In this document: in pieces, positions 1 to 9,104 of the stretch
Numbering within the stretch: the first letter of the stretch is position 1
Layout of the letters: the number at the start of each line of letters is the position of its first letter
Origin: an uncultured Synechococcus sp.
GTDB taxonomy: Bacteria > Cyanobacteriota > Cyanobacteriia > Phormidesmidales > Phormidesmidaceae
Assembly: GCA_937911865.1 (NCBI GenBank)
Contig: CALDSK010000307.1
Location: forward strand, 1 to 64,000
Reading direction: 5' to 3'
DNA length: 64,000 nucleotides
The notes under the pieces: generated by a model
Database searches by the model: none
Seen by the model: the letters and a program-made list of their open reading frames with translations, nothing else
What the model was told of the DNA's origin: nothing
Translations under genes and position numbers: made by a program

Positions 1-1810
1 CGAGCCGATGCTCATCGTCTGAGACAGGGTGAATTGCACTTAGTAATCCGTTCAGCGTCGATTCTACAACTTCAGCACTGACAGAGGTTGAGTAGTACTC
101 CAACGGCTGATCGGCGCTAGAAGCGATCACCGCTAAGCGATCTGGCAAAATAATCGGATAAATGACAGTGGCGTGAGGATCTACCTGATCAATTTGTCGA
201 GCATCAACGTCAATACAGGCTTCTTGGAAAAAATTATCTAGTTCAGCGAGCTGCAGGGCTTCAATAACTTCCCTCGCCTGTGCTAGGTCTTTTTGACTGG
301 GCCCAGCGGTACTTTTTTGCCCCACTTGTGTTGAGGCATCATCCACCAGTAACAAACTAACCAGTTCGCGATAGATAGGCTCCACATTTTCTCGGAATGA
401 GAATTGAACATCTGGATCAATCGCTACCAGATCGCTGCGCAGTGACTGGAGCGCTTCTCCAGCCTCACTGTAGGCCTCAATGGCTTCGTCAGTTTTGTTT
501 TGTTGTTTTAAAATTCGACCCAGCTGCCAAGCTGATTGAGAAGCAATATCGTCAGCACCTATAGAACGTGCGATATTCAAAGACTTTTCTGTCAATCTGA
601 ATGCATCTGACCACTGCTGCGTTTGCATATACAGAGCGCCCCACTGATTAAGCGCATGTGCTTCTGCCTGTTGGTCTTCTAGAGCGCGTGCTGCCTGCAC
701 CGCATCAGTTAGTAGCTGGTTCATCTGGTCGATCGGAAATGAACGCCCTAGCTGCGTTTCTTTAGCAAGACTAGCGCTCATGTTAACCGCGCCATAGACA
801 GATAAACGACTGGGCGGCAAAGCTGATAGCTGCTGAGCTAAGTCAGCAGCAACGGTGCTCATATTTTCCGAGTCATCTTGATTGGCATAAAATCGCAGTC
901 GGTTCAAGTCAGCTTGCAGAGCATCTGCTGGATTCAAAGCTGACTGCTTCGCTCGCTCAAACATGGTCATAGCAGCTTGAGAATCGCCCCAGTCTCTAGC
1001 TGTTCTGCCTAAGCTGAGATAAGTTGCACTCAGCTCATTGGTTGATTCAATAGCGATCGCAATATTCGCACTCTCAAATAGCGCGGCCCGACTCGCCGAC
1101 AAATCGCCTAGCACCTGTAAGGCATTGCCCAACGTTCTCAGCCCATTCACCTTCAGCTCAGAATCTGGCATATCGGCCAAATCCTCCGCGACAGATTCTA
1201 GCTGCTGCCGCGATCGCCGATAAAACCCTAAGCTCTGTAAAGCCTGTGCCTGATTGATTTGGCTACCTAGCTGCCCTGAGCGATCGTCCGCCTGCCGGTA
1301 AAAATCCTCAGCCTGTGTCCAAGTCTCCAACGCAGTCTCTGCATCACCCAGGTGATAGTCCAACCCAGCTTTGGTATTAAACAGCTGAGCCCACAGCATC
1401 GGGCTAACAGCGTCGGCTGCCTCTAGCAAAGCCAGACTGCGGTCGATAGCGGCGGCAGCCTGCGTCCACTGGTTTAGCTCTTGATAAGCCAACGACACAT
1501 AGCTCAAAGCAACCGCTTGAGTAGCCGCCGCCTCTGTTCTATCTGCGACCTGTTGCCAGATTGCAGCCGCCTCCGCAAACTGCCCAGATAGATACAGCTG
1601 CCGACCGTGCGCGATCAGATCGGCAGTCACAGCAGTCTCTTGGAGAGAGTTGCCCTGCGCTACGGCCAGTAAAGTTTGCGTCGCGGATGCTGTAGGTAGC
1701 GTTGTTGCAGCAACAGAAGGAGACACCAAACCGCTCACACAGCCTGCACCCAATAGTCCCACTGATAAATATTTCCAGTTCCAGGTTAAATATTTCCAGG
1801 CGCGCTTCAT
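1..1810 (-). CDS. TPR-CHAT domain protein, exported (3' end outside window)
   Basis: An open frame runs from ATG at 1810 to the window edge (603 codons seen). The N-terminus has a hydrophobic segment ending near VAA at about residue 35, which looks like a signal peptide. Residues about 60-440 are helical repeats of TPR type, rich in Ala, Gln and Leu. The stretch near residue 470 (VQFSFRENVEPVYRE) closely matches VQFSFRDNVEPVYRE in the complete CHAT protein at 24741-27650, so the two are paralogues. The catalytic His and Cys of the CHAT domain would lie past the window edge. CHAT domains are caspase-like cysteine peptidases; activity here is inferred. The start contains a short duplication (WKYL twice within 13 residues). 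No adhesin gene lies upstream within the window, unlike the paralogue. Confidence 0.8.
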   Translation of the reverse strand, partial: MKRAWKYLTWNWKYLSVGLLGAGCVSGLVSPSVAATTLPTASATQTLLAVAQGNSLQETAVTADLIAHGRQLYLSGQFAEAAAIWQQVADRTEAAATQAVALSYVSLAYQELNQWTQAAAAIDRSLALLEAADAVSPMLWAQLFNTKAGLDYHLGDAETALETWTQAEDFYRQADDRSGQLGSQINQAQALQSLGFYRRSRQQLESVAEDLADMPDSELKVNGLRTLGNALQVLGDLSASRAALFESANIAIAIESTNELSATYLSLGRTARDWGDSQAAMTMFERAKQSALNPADALQADLNRLRFYANQDDSENMSTVAADLAQQLSALPPSRLSVYGAVNMSASLAKETQLGRSFPIDQMNQLLTDAVQAARALEDQQAEAHALNQWGALYMQTQQWSDAFRLTEKSLNIARSIGADDIASQSAWQLGRILKQQNKTDEAIEAYSEAGEALQSLRSDLVAIDPDVQFSFRENVEPIYRELVSLLLVDDASTQVGQKSTAGPSQKDLAQAREVIEALQLAELDNFFQEACIDVDARQIDQVDPHATVIYPIILPDRLAVIASSADQPLEYYSTSVSAEVVESTLNGLLSAIHPVSDDEHRL

Positions 1811-2030
1811 TTTCTCGTTCCGATAGAGCTCTATAGAGCCAGTTCTATTCGCTAGAATTCCCGACTCTAAGAAGCCAACTACTATCGAAGCTCTTGCAAT
1901 TCTCAACAAAGCACTGACATTAAAAGTGTCGGTGCTTTGTTGTCAGAGGCTATTTTAATCGACGCTTCGCGGTTCAGTAGCACTCACTTCAATTGTGAGT
2001 GCTTGAATGTATGAAGTACGAACACTGGAA

Positions 2031-4127
2031 CTATGAAACAAAACGAGCAGCTGAGCTCTGCAGATTAAAGCCGCCGTTGCCCCTAAGAGCAGCGACTAGC
2101 TCATCTTGGCCTTCCTGTTGCAAGTAAATAGCAACAGCTTTCTCTGAGCCTAAAGAGATAGAACCAAGGCGATAGTCGCTGGCTCGACCGTGAAGCTGAA
2201 TTTGATCACCTTGTGCAGCGTTGAAATCTAGGATGTAGGCAAAGTCATTAGCGCCAGCAGTGCCCTTTTTGCCATCATTATAAAAAGCTTTGTTGCGATC
2301 GCCAATAATAAATTTATCAGCACCTGCACCCCCGTGAAGCACATCTTTCTCACCACGGCCAGCATTTCGATTACTGTTTGTTGACCCTAGCAGAACATCG
2401 TTACCCGCTTCTCCGTATATATAATCTTGCCCATCTCCACCCCGAATTCGGTCATTGCCGCTGCCACCGTATGCTCGATCATTGCCATTACTTGTAGAAA
2501 TAAGGTCATTGCCATCACCGCCGTACGCCCGGTCGTCGCCACCGCCTGCAAAAATGCGGTCATTGCCCGCAAGCCCTTTCAACGTCTGTGAACGGCTGTT
2601 GCCTCTGAGCGTATCGTTTTTGTTAGTACCTGTAAAAGGATCGCGAGGCGAAGGATTAGGCACTGGACTTGGCTTTGGTGCAGGTATAGATGCTTTCGAA
2701 GAAGCTACAACCTGGGTCCAGTAGTTTGTATAGTTCACCTTGCCAGAGTCATTAGAAAGCTTGGCAAGCCCCAGACCTAGGTCGGTAGCCTTAGGGTCTA
2801 GTAACTTATTTCGAGTACCAGAAGATCTCATAAGTGCCTTAAAAAAGGCATCTGCAGAAGAGTAACCACCACCAATCGTTTGGCTAAGCTGTTGGGGTTG
2901 GTAACCTGCTTTTTCTATCCGAGTTTTCAAAGCAGTGCCTCCGTTCCCATTGGTACTGAAGAAATCTTGCTCTGCCATAGCTTCCGAGTGCTGATCGGCA
3001 GCCTTGTCCAGCCTGCCGTCAAGTCTCAGTCTCTTTAGACCTTGCTTCGCTCTTTCCTGATTGACTAGGTTTAGAAACGCTTTGTCAAAGCGATCTGTAT
3101 CGCCAGTAAAGGCATCAGTATCAGGTCTCGGTTCAGGTGTTGGCTCAGGTCTCGGTTCAGGTGTTGGCTCAGGTCTCGGCGCTGGCGTTGGAGTCGGCGC
3201 TGGTGTTGGAGTCGGGTTAGGTCTTGGCGTAGGAGAAGATCCGTTGAGCGTTTTCAAAGATCCCTTGCCACTACCATATAGTGCGCGGATACCGTTAATA
3301 TCATCAGAATATAAGAAGGCCGATCCCAGTCCTGAATAGATGTCTTTGGCGGTTGGCTGCATTACCGCATCTTTACTCGACTCATGGCGTAGCCCTAGAG
3401 CGTGACCAATTTCATGAACAGCAACGCCTAAAAAATCTGACGCAGAGCGGGTACGATCCGTCTCCCAGCTGTCCTGATTATCAAAGTTGACAGTGGTCGC
3501 AAAATCACCGTAATACTGCAAGCTAGCGCGCCCGCGCGTCCCACCGCGTCCCCCTAAATTTTCATGACCGATGCGAATATCTGCTGCGTTAGGATTGCTT
3601 CTAGACTTAACGCCACTATCTTTTACCTCTACAAAATTGAGCGGCGCATATTGTGCCCACAGCCTAAAAGATTCTTCAATCGCAGATTTAATTTCAGCCT
3701 TTGTAATGCCGCCTTTGATGCCACCATCAAACAGATTGCCATAGCTGTAAGTAATGGTAATCGGTGAACCTTTTCCACCTGGTTGCTGCCAGCGAAAGTT
3801 AGAGTTTTGAAGAGAAAAGTCCTCTTCAGCAGTTGTGCCATCGCTAGAGAAGTCTACGCTGTAATGATTGTGACCATCATGCCCATTGCCACTGCACGCG
3901 CTGCATCCACAGCAGGAGTCATGCTGGTAGCTACTACTGGGTTCAGACTCTTCTGCAGCCACTGGCGGTGTTAGTAACCGCGATGCCGCATTAGATAGGA
4001 GATCACTCTGCGTCAGAAGAGGGCGTCTACGGTTAGAAAACTGTGGAACAGATGGCTGAAGGCCTTTTCCTGCAAGCGAAGATTGATCTAAATCCGTAGT
4101 GATTATTGAATTAGACGAATAGGTCAT
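2031..4127 (-). CDS. Matrixin-type metalloprotease with CAP and RTX domains
   Basis: 698 residues in three parts. The catalytic domain, about 110-290, has the zinc motif HEIGHALGLRH at 238-248 and a Met at the expected Met-turn (DAVMQ), as in M10 peptidases. A Pro/Thr/Glu-rich linker at about 295-345 is built of PTPEPRPE repeats. A CAP/SCP-like domain follows at about 350-485 (FLNLVNQERAKQGL, then DKAADQHSEAMAEQDFFS). The C-terminal part from about 515 carries RTX calcium-binding nonapeptides (GGDGND, GGSGND, GGDGQD). There is no N-terminal signal peptide; RTX proteins are normally exported by type I secretion, so an extracellular role is inferred. Cysteines 72, 73, 75 and 78 form a cluster before the catalytic domain, and a CxCxxC is also found in the paralogue at 28930-30540. 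Start ATG at 4127; no strong ribosome site. Confidence 0.9.
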   Translation of the reverse strand: MTYSSNSIITTDLDQSSLAGKGLQPSVPQFSNRRRPLLTQSDLLSNAASRLLTPPVAAEESEPSSSYQHDSCCGCSACSGNGHDGHNHYSVDFSSDGTTAEEDFSLQNSNFRWQQPGGKGSPITITYSYGNLFDGGIKGGITKAEIKSAIEESFRLWAQYAPLNFVEVKDSGVKSRSNPNAADIRIGHENLGGRGGTRGRASLQYYGDFATTVNFDNQDSWETDRTRSASDFLGVAVHEIGHALGLRHESSKDAVMQPTAKDIYSGLGSAFLYSDDINGIRALYGSGKGSLKTLNGSSPTPRPNPTPTPAPTPTPAPRPEPTPEPRPEPTPEPRPDTDAFTGDTDRFDKAFLNLVNQERAKQGLKRLRLDGRLDKAADQHSEAMAEQDFFSTNGNGGTALKTRIEKAGYQPQQLSQTIGGGYSSADAFFKALMRSSGTRNKLLDPKATDLGLGLAKLSNDSGKVNYTNYWTQVVASSKASIPAPKPSPVPNPSPRDPFTGTNKNDTLRGNSRSQTLKGLAGNDRIFAGGGDDRAYGGDGNDLISTSNGNDRAYGGSGNDRIRGGDGQDYIYGEAGNDVLLGSTNSNRNAGRGEKDVLHGGAGADKFIIGDRNKAFYNDGKKGTAGANDFAYILDFNAAQGDQIQLHGRASDYRLGSISLGSEKAVAIYLQQEGQDELVAALRGNGGFNLQSSAARFVS

Positions 4128-4150
4128 TTGAGAAAACTATTAAGTTGAAG

Positions 4151-4163
4151 TTCTGTTTAAATT
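4151..4163 (-). promoter_or_regulatory. Shared 13-mer upstream of the first matrixin gene
   Basis: TTCTGTTTAAATT lies 23 bp before the start at 4127 and is identical to the copy 3 bp before the start at 30540. It may be a common regulatory or leader element, or a remnant of duplication. Confidence 0.4.
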
Positions 4164-4467
4164 TGAAGAGTAGACAACAGGCTTTGCAGTCACAGATAAC
4201 TGGGAAAAGCTAAATCTAAAAAGCCACTCACGCTGAAATTGATCGGCTGCCGAAAGCAAGCCTTCGTACCCTATGACAAACACCTCTGTCGGTAGGGTTC
4301 ACTTGAGCCAAATTTGTTGAAAAAAACCGGACTTACTGCAAAAGGGACTGGACAGATCCAGATAAGTACCTCATAGGAGAGGGAGAATACCGCAGTAACA
4401 GTCAAGCAGAGATTCATACAACCAACGTAATCAGGAACATCAACATTGCTGCATCAATACGTAAGCC

Positions 4468-4491
4468 GTGTAGCAGCAACAGTTGCTACAC
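4468..4491. repeat. Bulged inverted repeat upstream of the matrixin gene
   Basis: GTGTA and GCAAC on the left pair with GTTGC and TACAC on the right, leaving a 3-nt GCA bulge and a one-base centre. It could be an operator or an RNA stem; there is no T-tract, so a terminator is less likely. Confidence 0.4.
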
Positions 4492-4761
4492 AGCACTACT
4501 CAGTAAACATTGCTGGGAAGCGAGCGGCTAAGTAGGACGCATGCGTGTCTGTGAATGTCTTCTGTAATTTGTTAATTGGTCAGGAAATATTAGTGATGCA
4601 GCGCACAAGCTCAAAATAAGTAGCCATAACTTAGACCATAACTCGCGGTCTATTTTTTAATTGTCTATCTCAAAGAGCAGAACCATAACAACGTCCAAGC
4701 TCGTAACGTTGCTTAGAACATTCAGAGACTATATCTATATGCTCTGATTTAGAGAGAATCT

Positions 4762-5220
4762 CTAGGAAATAGCCCAATTTCCACCTGACACCAACACGCC
4801 ACCTTCAGCAACTACTGTACTTAAGGTCATACGATATACCCAAGCCTGCTTCAACAACTGATAGTGGCGATCAAAGACATCCAGCCAACAGCGTTCATAG
4901 TCATTGTCGCTAGTCGCTAAAGAAGGTTGATAGCCTTCTAACCTATCTAGCTGACTCAAAATCTGAGAACAAAGGGACGGCGGCTGAGAAAACACCAGCA
5001 GATAACCTTGCACCCAATCATTGCCAACCGTCATTCCTGGATAGCCCAAATGGGGAAAATCGAATAGTTGCCCTCGCATAGCCGCAGGTATAGCCGTCGG
5101 CAGATAAACACCACAATAGCGCTGGTAGTATCTTCCACCTGGCTTCAGCGTGCCATAGACAAAAACGCAAAGTTCGGCAGTAGCTATCCTCTCAGCAGGC
5201 TCAGGTTTCATTTCGTCCAT
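4762..5220 (-). CDS. Gamma-glutamylcyclotransferase-like (AIG2/GGCT fold) protein
   Basis: 152 residues. The N-terminal VFVYGTLKPGGRYYQRY (residues 19-35) is the substrate-loop signature of the GGCT/AIG2-like fold, and LDRLEGY near 91-97 supplies the conserved acidic residue (E95) that acts as the catalytic acid/base in characterised members. The family cyclises gamma-glutamyl amines or is of unknown substrate; the substrate cannot be told here. The gene is divergent from leuS with a 107-bp gap. Start ATG at 5220. The fold is well supported, the exact activity is not. Confidence 0.82.
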   Translation of the reverse strand: MDEMKPEPAERIATAELCVFVYGTLKPGGRYYQRYCGVYLPTAIPAAMRGQLFDFPHLGYPGMTVGNDWVQGYLLVFSQPPSLCSQILSQLDRLEGYQPSLATSDNDYERCWLDVFDRHYQLLKQAWVYRMTLSTVVAEGGVLVSGGNWAIS

Positions 5221-5327
5221 AGCGTCTAATCATCTGACGAAAACTCTACTTCTACGATCACATTCCACCCTTCACCCACTAAAATACAACCTTAGTAAGC
5301 AGACCTAACTTAAGGAACCGTAGCGGC

Positions 5328-7925
5328 GTGGAATTGCGATATAGCCCAGCAGATATTGAAGCAAAATGGCAAAAATACTGGGCTGACAACGATCTGTACA
5401 AGACGTCAGCTGGCACTGATACCAATGCCAAAAGTTTCTATGCACTCGCCATGTTTCCCTACCCCTCAGGGAACCTGCACATGGGTCATGTTCGCGTATA
5501 CACCATTACAGATGTGATTGCCCGCGTTCGCAGAATGCAGGGCTACCGGGTGCTTCATCCTATGGGCTGGGATGCCTTTGGCTTGCCTGCTGAAAACGCT
5601 GCCATCAAAAATGGCACACCACCTGCGGACTGGACGCTCCAAAACATCGCGCAAATGCGTGAACAGCTCAATGCGCTGGGCATTTCCTACGACTGGAACC
5701 GGGAAGTCACCACCTGCTTACCCAATTACTACCGCTGGACCCAGTGGATATTCCTTCAGTTTTTTGAGGCGGGCCTTGCTTACCAAAAAGAAGCGACGGT
5801 TAACTGGGACCCTATAGATCAAACTGTACTTGCTAACGAACAGGTTGATAGTGAAGGTCGCTCTTGGCGCTCTGGGGCCAAAGTAGAACGCAAGCTGCTG
5901 CGCCAGTGGTTCTTCAAAATTACTGACTACGCCGATCAGTTACTTAACGATTTAGATCAGCTCTCAGGCTGGCCCGAACGAGTCAAAACCATGCAGGCTA
6001 ACTGGATTGGTAAATCCAAGGGTGCGCAGGTTATCTTCAAAACAGAAGCAGGTGAAGAACTAGTCGTCTATACTACCCGTCCAGACACGCTTTGGGGCGC
6101 AACCTTTATGGTCGTCTCACCAGAGCATCCACTGATAGAGCAGCTCACAACAGCCGAGCAAGCAGACGCCGTACAGCAGTACCAAACAGCCGCCGCCAAT
6201 CTCAGTACCATTGACCGCACCGCCGAAGGACGAGAAAAGACCGGCGTCTGGACCGGTAGCTATGCCATCAATCCCGTCAACGGCGAAAAAGTCCCTGTCT
6301 GGACCGCTGATTACGTCATGATGGACTACGGCACTGGCGCAATTATGGCCGTGCCAGCCCATGACCAGAGAGACTTTGACTTTGCACGTAAGTTTGACCT
6401 ACCGATCAAAGTAGTGGTTCAGCCGGAAGGTGAATCCTTTGACGGCGCCACCATGAAGGAAGCCTATCCTCATGATGGCGTTATGGTGAACTCCGGTCCG
6501 CTCGATGGTGTACCGGCGGGCAAAGGAAAGAAAAAGAGCGTAGGCAGAGCGATCGCATATCTTGAAGAACAATCTTTGGGCAAAGGCACCACTAACTATC
6601 GCCTCCGAGACTGGCTAGTCTCTCGTCAACGCTACTGGGGAGCGCCTATCCCTATCATTCACTGCGCTGAGTGCGGCACCGTACCCGTACCAGAAGCCGA
6701 TCTGCCTGTTCAACTCCCTGAGAATGCAGAATTCAGTGGTAAGAACGTGGCTTCTCTCTCAAAGTTTGACGACTGGGTTAGCGTTCCCTGTCCCACTTGC
6801 GGTAAGTCTGCCAAACGAGAAACCGACACCATGGACACCTTCTTAGATTCGTCCTGGTACTTCTTGCGCTACGCAGATGCCAACAACAAAGAAGCTGTTT
6901 TTTCAAAAAATCAAGTCAACGACTGGCTCCCCGTAGACCAATATGTGGGAGGAATTGAACATGCCATTCTGCATTTGTTGTATTCTCGCTTCTTTACTAA
7001 GGTGTTGCGCGATCGCAATCTTCTCAACTTCGACGAACCTTTCCAACGCCTCCTAACTCAGGGCATGGTTCAAGCCATCACCTATAAAAACAAAGAGGGT
7101 CAGTTCATCGTTAAAGAGAAAATTGCTGACCTCAACAACCCCACCGATCCAGACACCGGAGAGGCGCTCAAAGCCTCCTTCGAGAAAATGTCGAAGTCAA
7201 AGTTTAACGGTGTCTCACCGCTGTCTGTATTAGGCAAATACGGCGCAGATACTGCCCGCATGTTCATATTGTTCAAAGCGCCGCCAGAGAAAGACCTGGA
7301 ATGGGAAGACGCCGATGTCGAAGGACAGTTTCGATTTCTTAACCGGGTGTGGCGAGCCGTGACGGAATTTGCAAAGTCTAATAATGTCCAGGCTGTAGAA
7401 TCAATCGACACTATTGACCAAAGCAGCCTCAGCAAAGCAGATAAAACACTGCGCCGAGCGACCCATACAGCCATCAAAGAAATCACAGAAGACATTGAAG
7501 GAGACTATCAGTTCAACACAGCTGTCTCTGAGCTAATGAAGCTTAGCAACGCTATTAACGACGCCAAAGATAAGAGCACCCCTGCTTTTGCTGAAAGCAT
7601 TTGCACACTGGTTAAGTTAATGGCCCCGTTTGCACCTCACATTGCAGACGAGCTATGGTCATCGCTGCCGACAGCACCCGGCTCTGTACATCAACAGCCC
7701 TGGCCCACAGCGGAAGCTGCGGCCTTAATCGCAGATGAAATTACGCTGGTCATCCAAATCATGGGCAAAACCAGAGGGACACTGCAAGTGCCCGCAGGTG
7801 CTGACAAGGCAGCGTTGGAAACCTATGCCCGCGACTCTGATATTGCGCAGAAGTATCTAGAAGGAAAGGAAATCAAAAAAGTGATTGTTGTTCCTGGCAA
7901 ACTGGTCAATTTTGTGGCCGTTTAA
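5328..7925 (+). CDS. leuS: Leucyl-tRNA synthetase
   Basis: 865 residues, a normal length for bacterial LeuRS. It charges tRNA-Leu with leucine in the cytoplasm. The class I signature appears as HMGH at residues 51-54 (PYPSGNLHMGHVR), and KMSKS lies at 620-624. The editing CP1 domain is present (TTRPDTLWGATFMVVSPEHP, and MAVPAHDQRDFDFA), followed by the LRDWLVSRQRYWGAPIP core segment and a Cys-containing CPTCG element. The C-terminal domain ends with KKVIVVPGKLVNFV, as expected. The start is GTG at 5328 with AAGGA at 5312-5316. A strong hairpin terminator lies 25 bp after the stop, so the gene is probably monocistronic. Confidence 0.98.
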   Translation: MELRYSPADIEAKWQKYWADNDLYKTSAGTDTNAKSFYALAMFPYPSGNLHMGHVRVYTITDVIARVRRMQGYRVLHPMGWDAFGLPAENAAIKNGTPPADWTLQNIAQMREQLNALGISYDWNREVTTCLPNYYRWTQWIFLQFFEAGLAYQKEATVNWDPIDQTVLANEQVDSEGRSWRSGAKVERKLLRQWFFKITDYADQLLNDLDQLSGWPERVKTMQANWIGKSKGAQVIFKTEAGEELVVYTTRPDTLWGATFMVVSPEHPLIEQLTTAEQADAVQQYQTAAANLSTIDRTAEGREKTGVWTGSYAINPVNGEKVPVWTADYVMMDYGTGAIMAVPAHDQRDFDFARKFDLPIKVVVQPEGESFDGATMKEAYPHDGVMVNSGPLDGVPAGKGKKKSVGRAIAYLEEQSLGKGTTNYRLRDWLVSRQRYWGAPIPIIHCAECGTVPVPEADLPVQLPENAEFSGKNVASLSKFDDWVSVPCPTCGKSAKRETDTMDTFLDSSWYFLRYADANNKEAVFSKNQVNDWLPVDQYVGGIEHAILHLLYSRFFTKVLRDRNLLNFDEPFQRLLTQGMVQAITYKNKEGQFIVKEKIADLNNPTDPDTGEALKASFEKMSKSKFNGVSPLSVLGKYGADTARMFILFKAPPEKDLEWEDADVEGQFRFLNRVWRAVTEFAKSNNVQAVESIDTIDQSSLSKADKTLRRATHTAIKEITEDIEGDYQFNTAVSELMKLSNAINDAKDKSTPAFAESICTLVKLMAPFAPHIADELWSSLPTAPGSVHQQPWPTAEAAALIADEITLVIQIMGKTRGTLQVPAGADKAALETYARDSDIAQKYLEGKEIKKVIVVPGKLVNFVAV

Positions 7926-7950
7926 TCAAATCCTATGACCGTTTCATGAC

Positions 7951-7993
7951 AGCCGGTAAGGGAGACGTCTAGCCCTTACCGGCTCTTGCTTTT
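7951..7993 (+). terminator. Intrinsic terminator of leuS
   Basis: A perfect 12-bp inverted repeat (AGCCGGTAAGGG at 7951-7962 and CCCTTACCGGCT at 7973-7984) with a 10-nt loop is followed by CTTGCTTTT. Confidence 0.9.
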
Positions 7994-8157
7994 CAGAAAT
8001 TACGCACTATCTATCAACACACAGGCTTTGTATTGTAGGCGACATTCAGAAGTAAAGTTTACTCTAAGTCAAACATCTACGGATAGAAGGCTCTACCATC
8101 ACTGGTAAAATTTTTGGTAGGTACTCTCACGTGTAAACATCCACAGGACGGCAAGGA

Positions 8158-8931
8158 ATGGCTGCGCTGACATCTCCACAAATTCAGTCGAATGTTCGGA
8201 TTGGTCTAGGCAAAGTTCTGCTAGTCGAAGATGAAGAGCTTATTCGTGAAACTGTCGCCCTTTCACTGGCCGACGAGGGCTTTGATGTTTGCATTGCTGA
8301 CAACGGCCAAAAAGCACTGGAGATGCTGTTAGGGAATAACGCTAAAACAGCAGGGGCTATTGGGCAATCCGCCATTTCAGATATCAGCCTAGTCATTCTC
8401 GACCTGATGTTGCCCGGCATGAATGGATTAGATCTTTGCCGCCTGGTTCGTCATCAGGGAATAGATGTTCCTATTCTAATTTTGAGTGCAAAAGGTACCG
8501 AAACCGATCGGGTCTTAGGGTTGGAAGTCGGCGCTGACGATTACCTCACCAAGCCCTTTGGCATGCGAGAGCTAATTGCCCGGTGCCGCGCACTGCTGCG
8601 TCGCTGTCAGTCTCAACAAAAAGCAGACGACAAATCCGTTCTGCGATTTGCCGATATCTCGCTCCATATAGATGAATGTCGCGTTTTCTTAGTCGATAAA
8701 GAAGTCAGCCTGTCCCCCAAAGAATTCAAAATTCTAGAGCTGTTGCTCAGTCAGCCCAAACGAGTCTGGTCTCGTAATCAAATTATTGACCAGGTGTGGG
8801 GCTACGACTTTATGGGCGATAACAAAACTGTAGATGTCCACATTCGCTGGCTGCGTGAAAAGCTAGAAGAAAATCCTAGCCGGCCGAAGTATCTTAAAAC
8901 GGTTCGTGGATTTGGCTACCGATTAGGCTAA
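8158..8931 (+). CDS. OmpR/PhoB-family response regulator (SphR-like)
   Basis: 257 residues. The receiver domain covers about 18-148: acidic pair in VLLVEDEE, phospho-acceptor D82 in LVILDLMLPGMNG, and K132 in LTKPFG. The insertion of about 18 residues before the phosphorylated strand is unusual for this family. A winged-helix DNA-binding domain follows (about 160-257: SLSPKEFKILELLLSQP, then VDVHIRWLREKLEENP and TVRGFGYRL). Length and overall look recall the cyanobacterial phosphate regulator SphR, but no kinase gene is adjacent and I cannot confirm orthology, so no symbol is given. Start ATG at 8158, with AAGGA immediately upstream and GGACGG further back. Confidence 0.92.
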   Translation: MAALTSPQIQSNVRIGLGKVLLVEDEELIRETVALSLADEGFDVCIADNGQKALEMLLGNNAKTAGAIGQSAISDISLVILDLMLPGMNGLDLCRLVRHQGIDVPILILSAKGTETDRVLGLEVGADDYLTKPFGMRELIARCRALLRRCQSQQKADDKSVLRFADISLHIDECRVFLVDKEVSLSPKEFKILELLLSQPKRVWSRNQIIDQVWGYDFMGDNKTVDVHIRWLREKLEENPSRPKYLKTVRGFGYRLG

Positions 8932-9104
8932 GCCACCCAGAAAACATACGAGCAATCTGAGAAACCAGACAGAAATTCAGCATCAGTTTTGCAGAAAACA
9001 AGGCCTTGACTGCCCTTGACTGATTGATATCAAGTGCTGACGAGCGGACAGTATGGCTGTAGAATTCGACGGAATACCCTTCTCGTCCTTTCTGCCGACA
9101 ATTC

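Larger units (their letters stand above)
4128..4761. other. 634-bp intergenic region upstream of the matrixin gene
   Basis: No open frame with coding character was seen. It contains the TTCTGTTTAAATT sequence at 4151-4163 shared with the other matrixin gene, an imperfect hairpin at about 4281-4314 (ACCCTA/TAGGGT outer arms, GACA/TGTC inner arms) and a second hairpin at 4468-4491. The promoter of the matrixin gene should lie here. Confidence 0.6.

Noticed and set aside
3061..3339. 92-residue Gly/Val-rich plus-strand frame
   Set aside because: Antisense shadow of the Pro/Glu linker of the matrixin gene.
8158..8931. Assignment as RpaB or NblR
   Set aside because: The N-terminal sequence does not match what I recall of these; an SphR-like type is a better but unproven fit.
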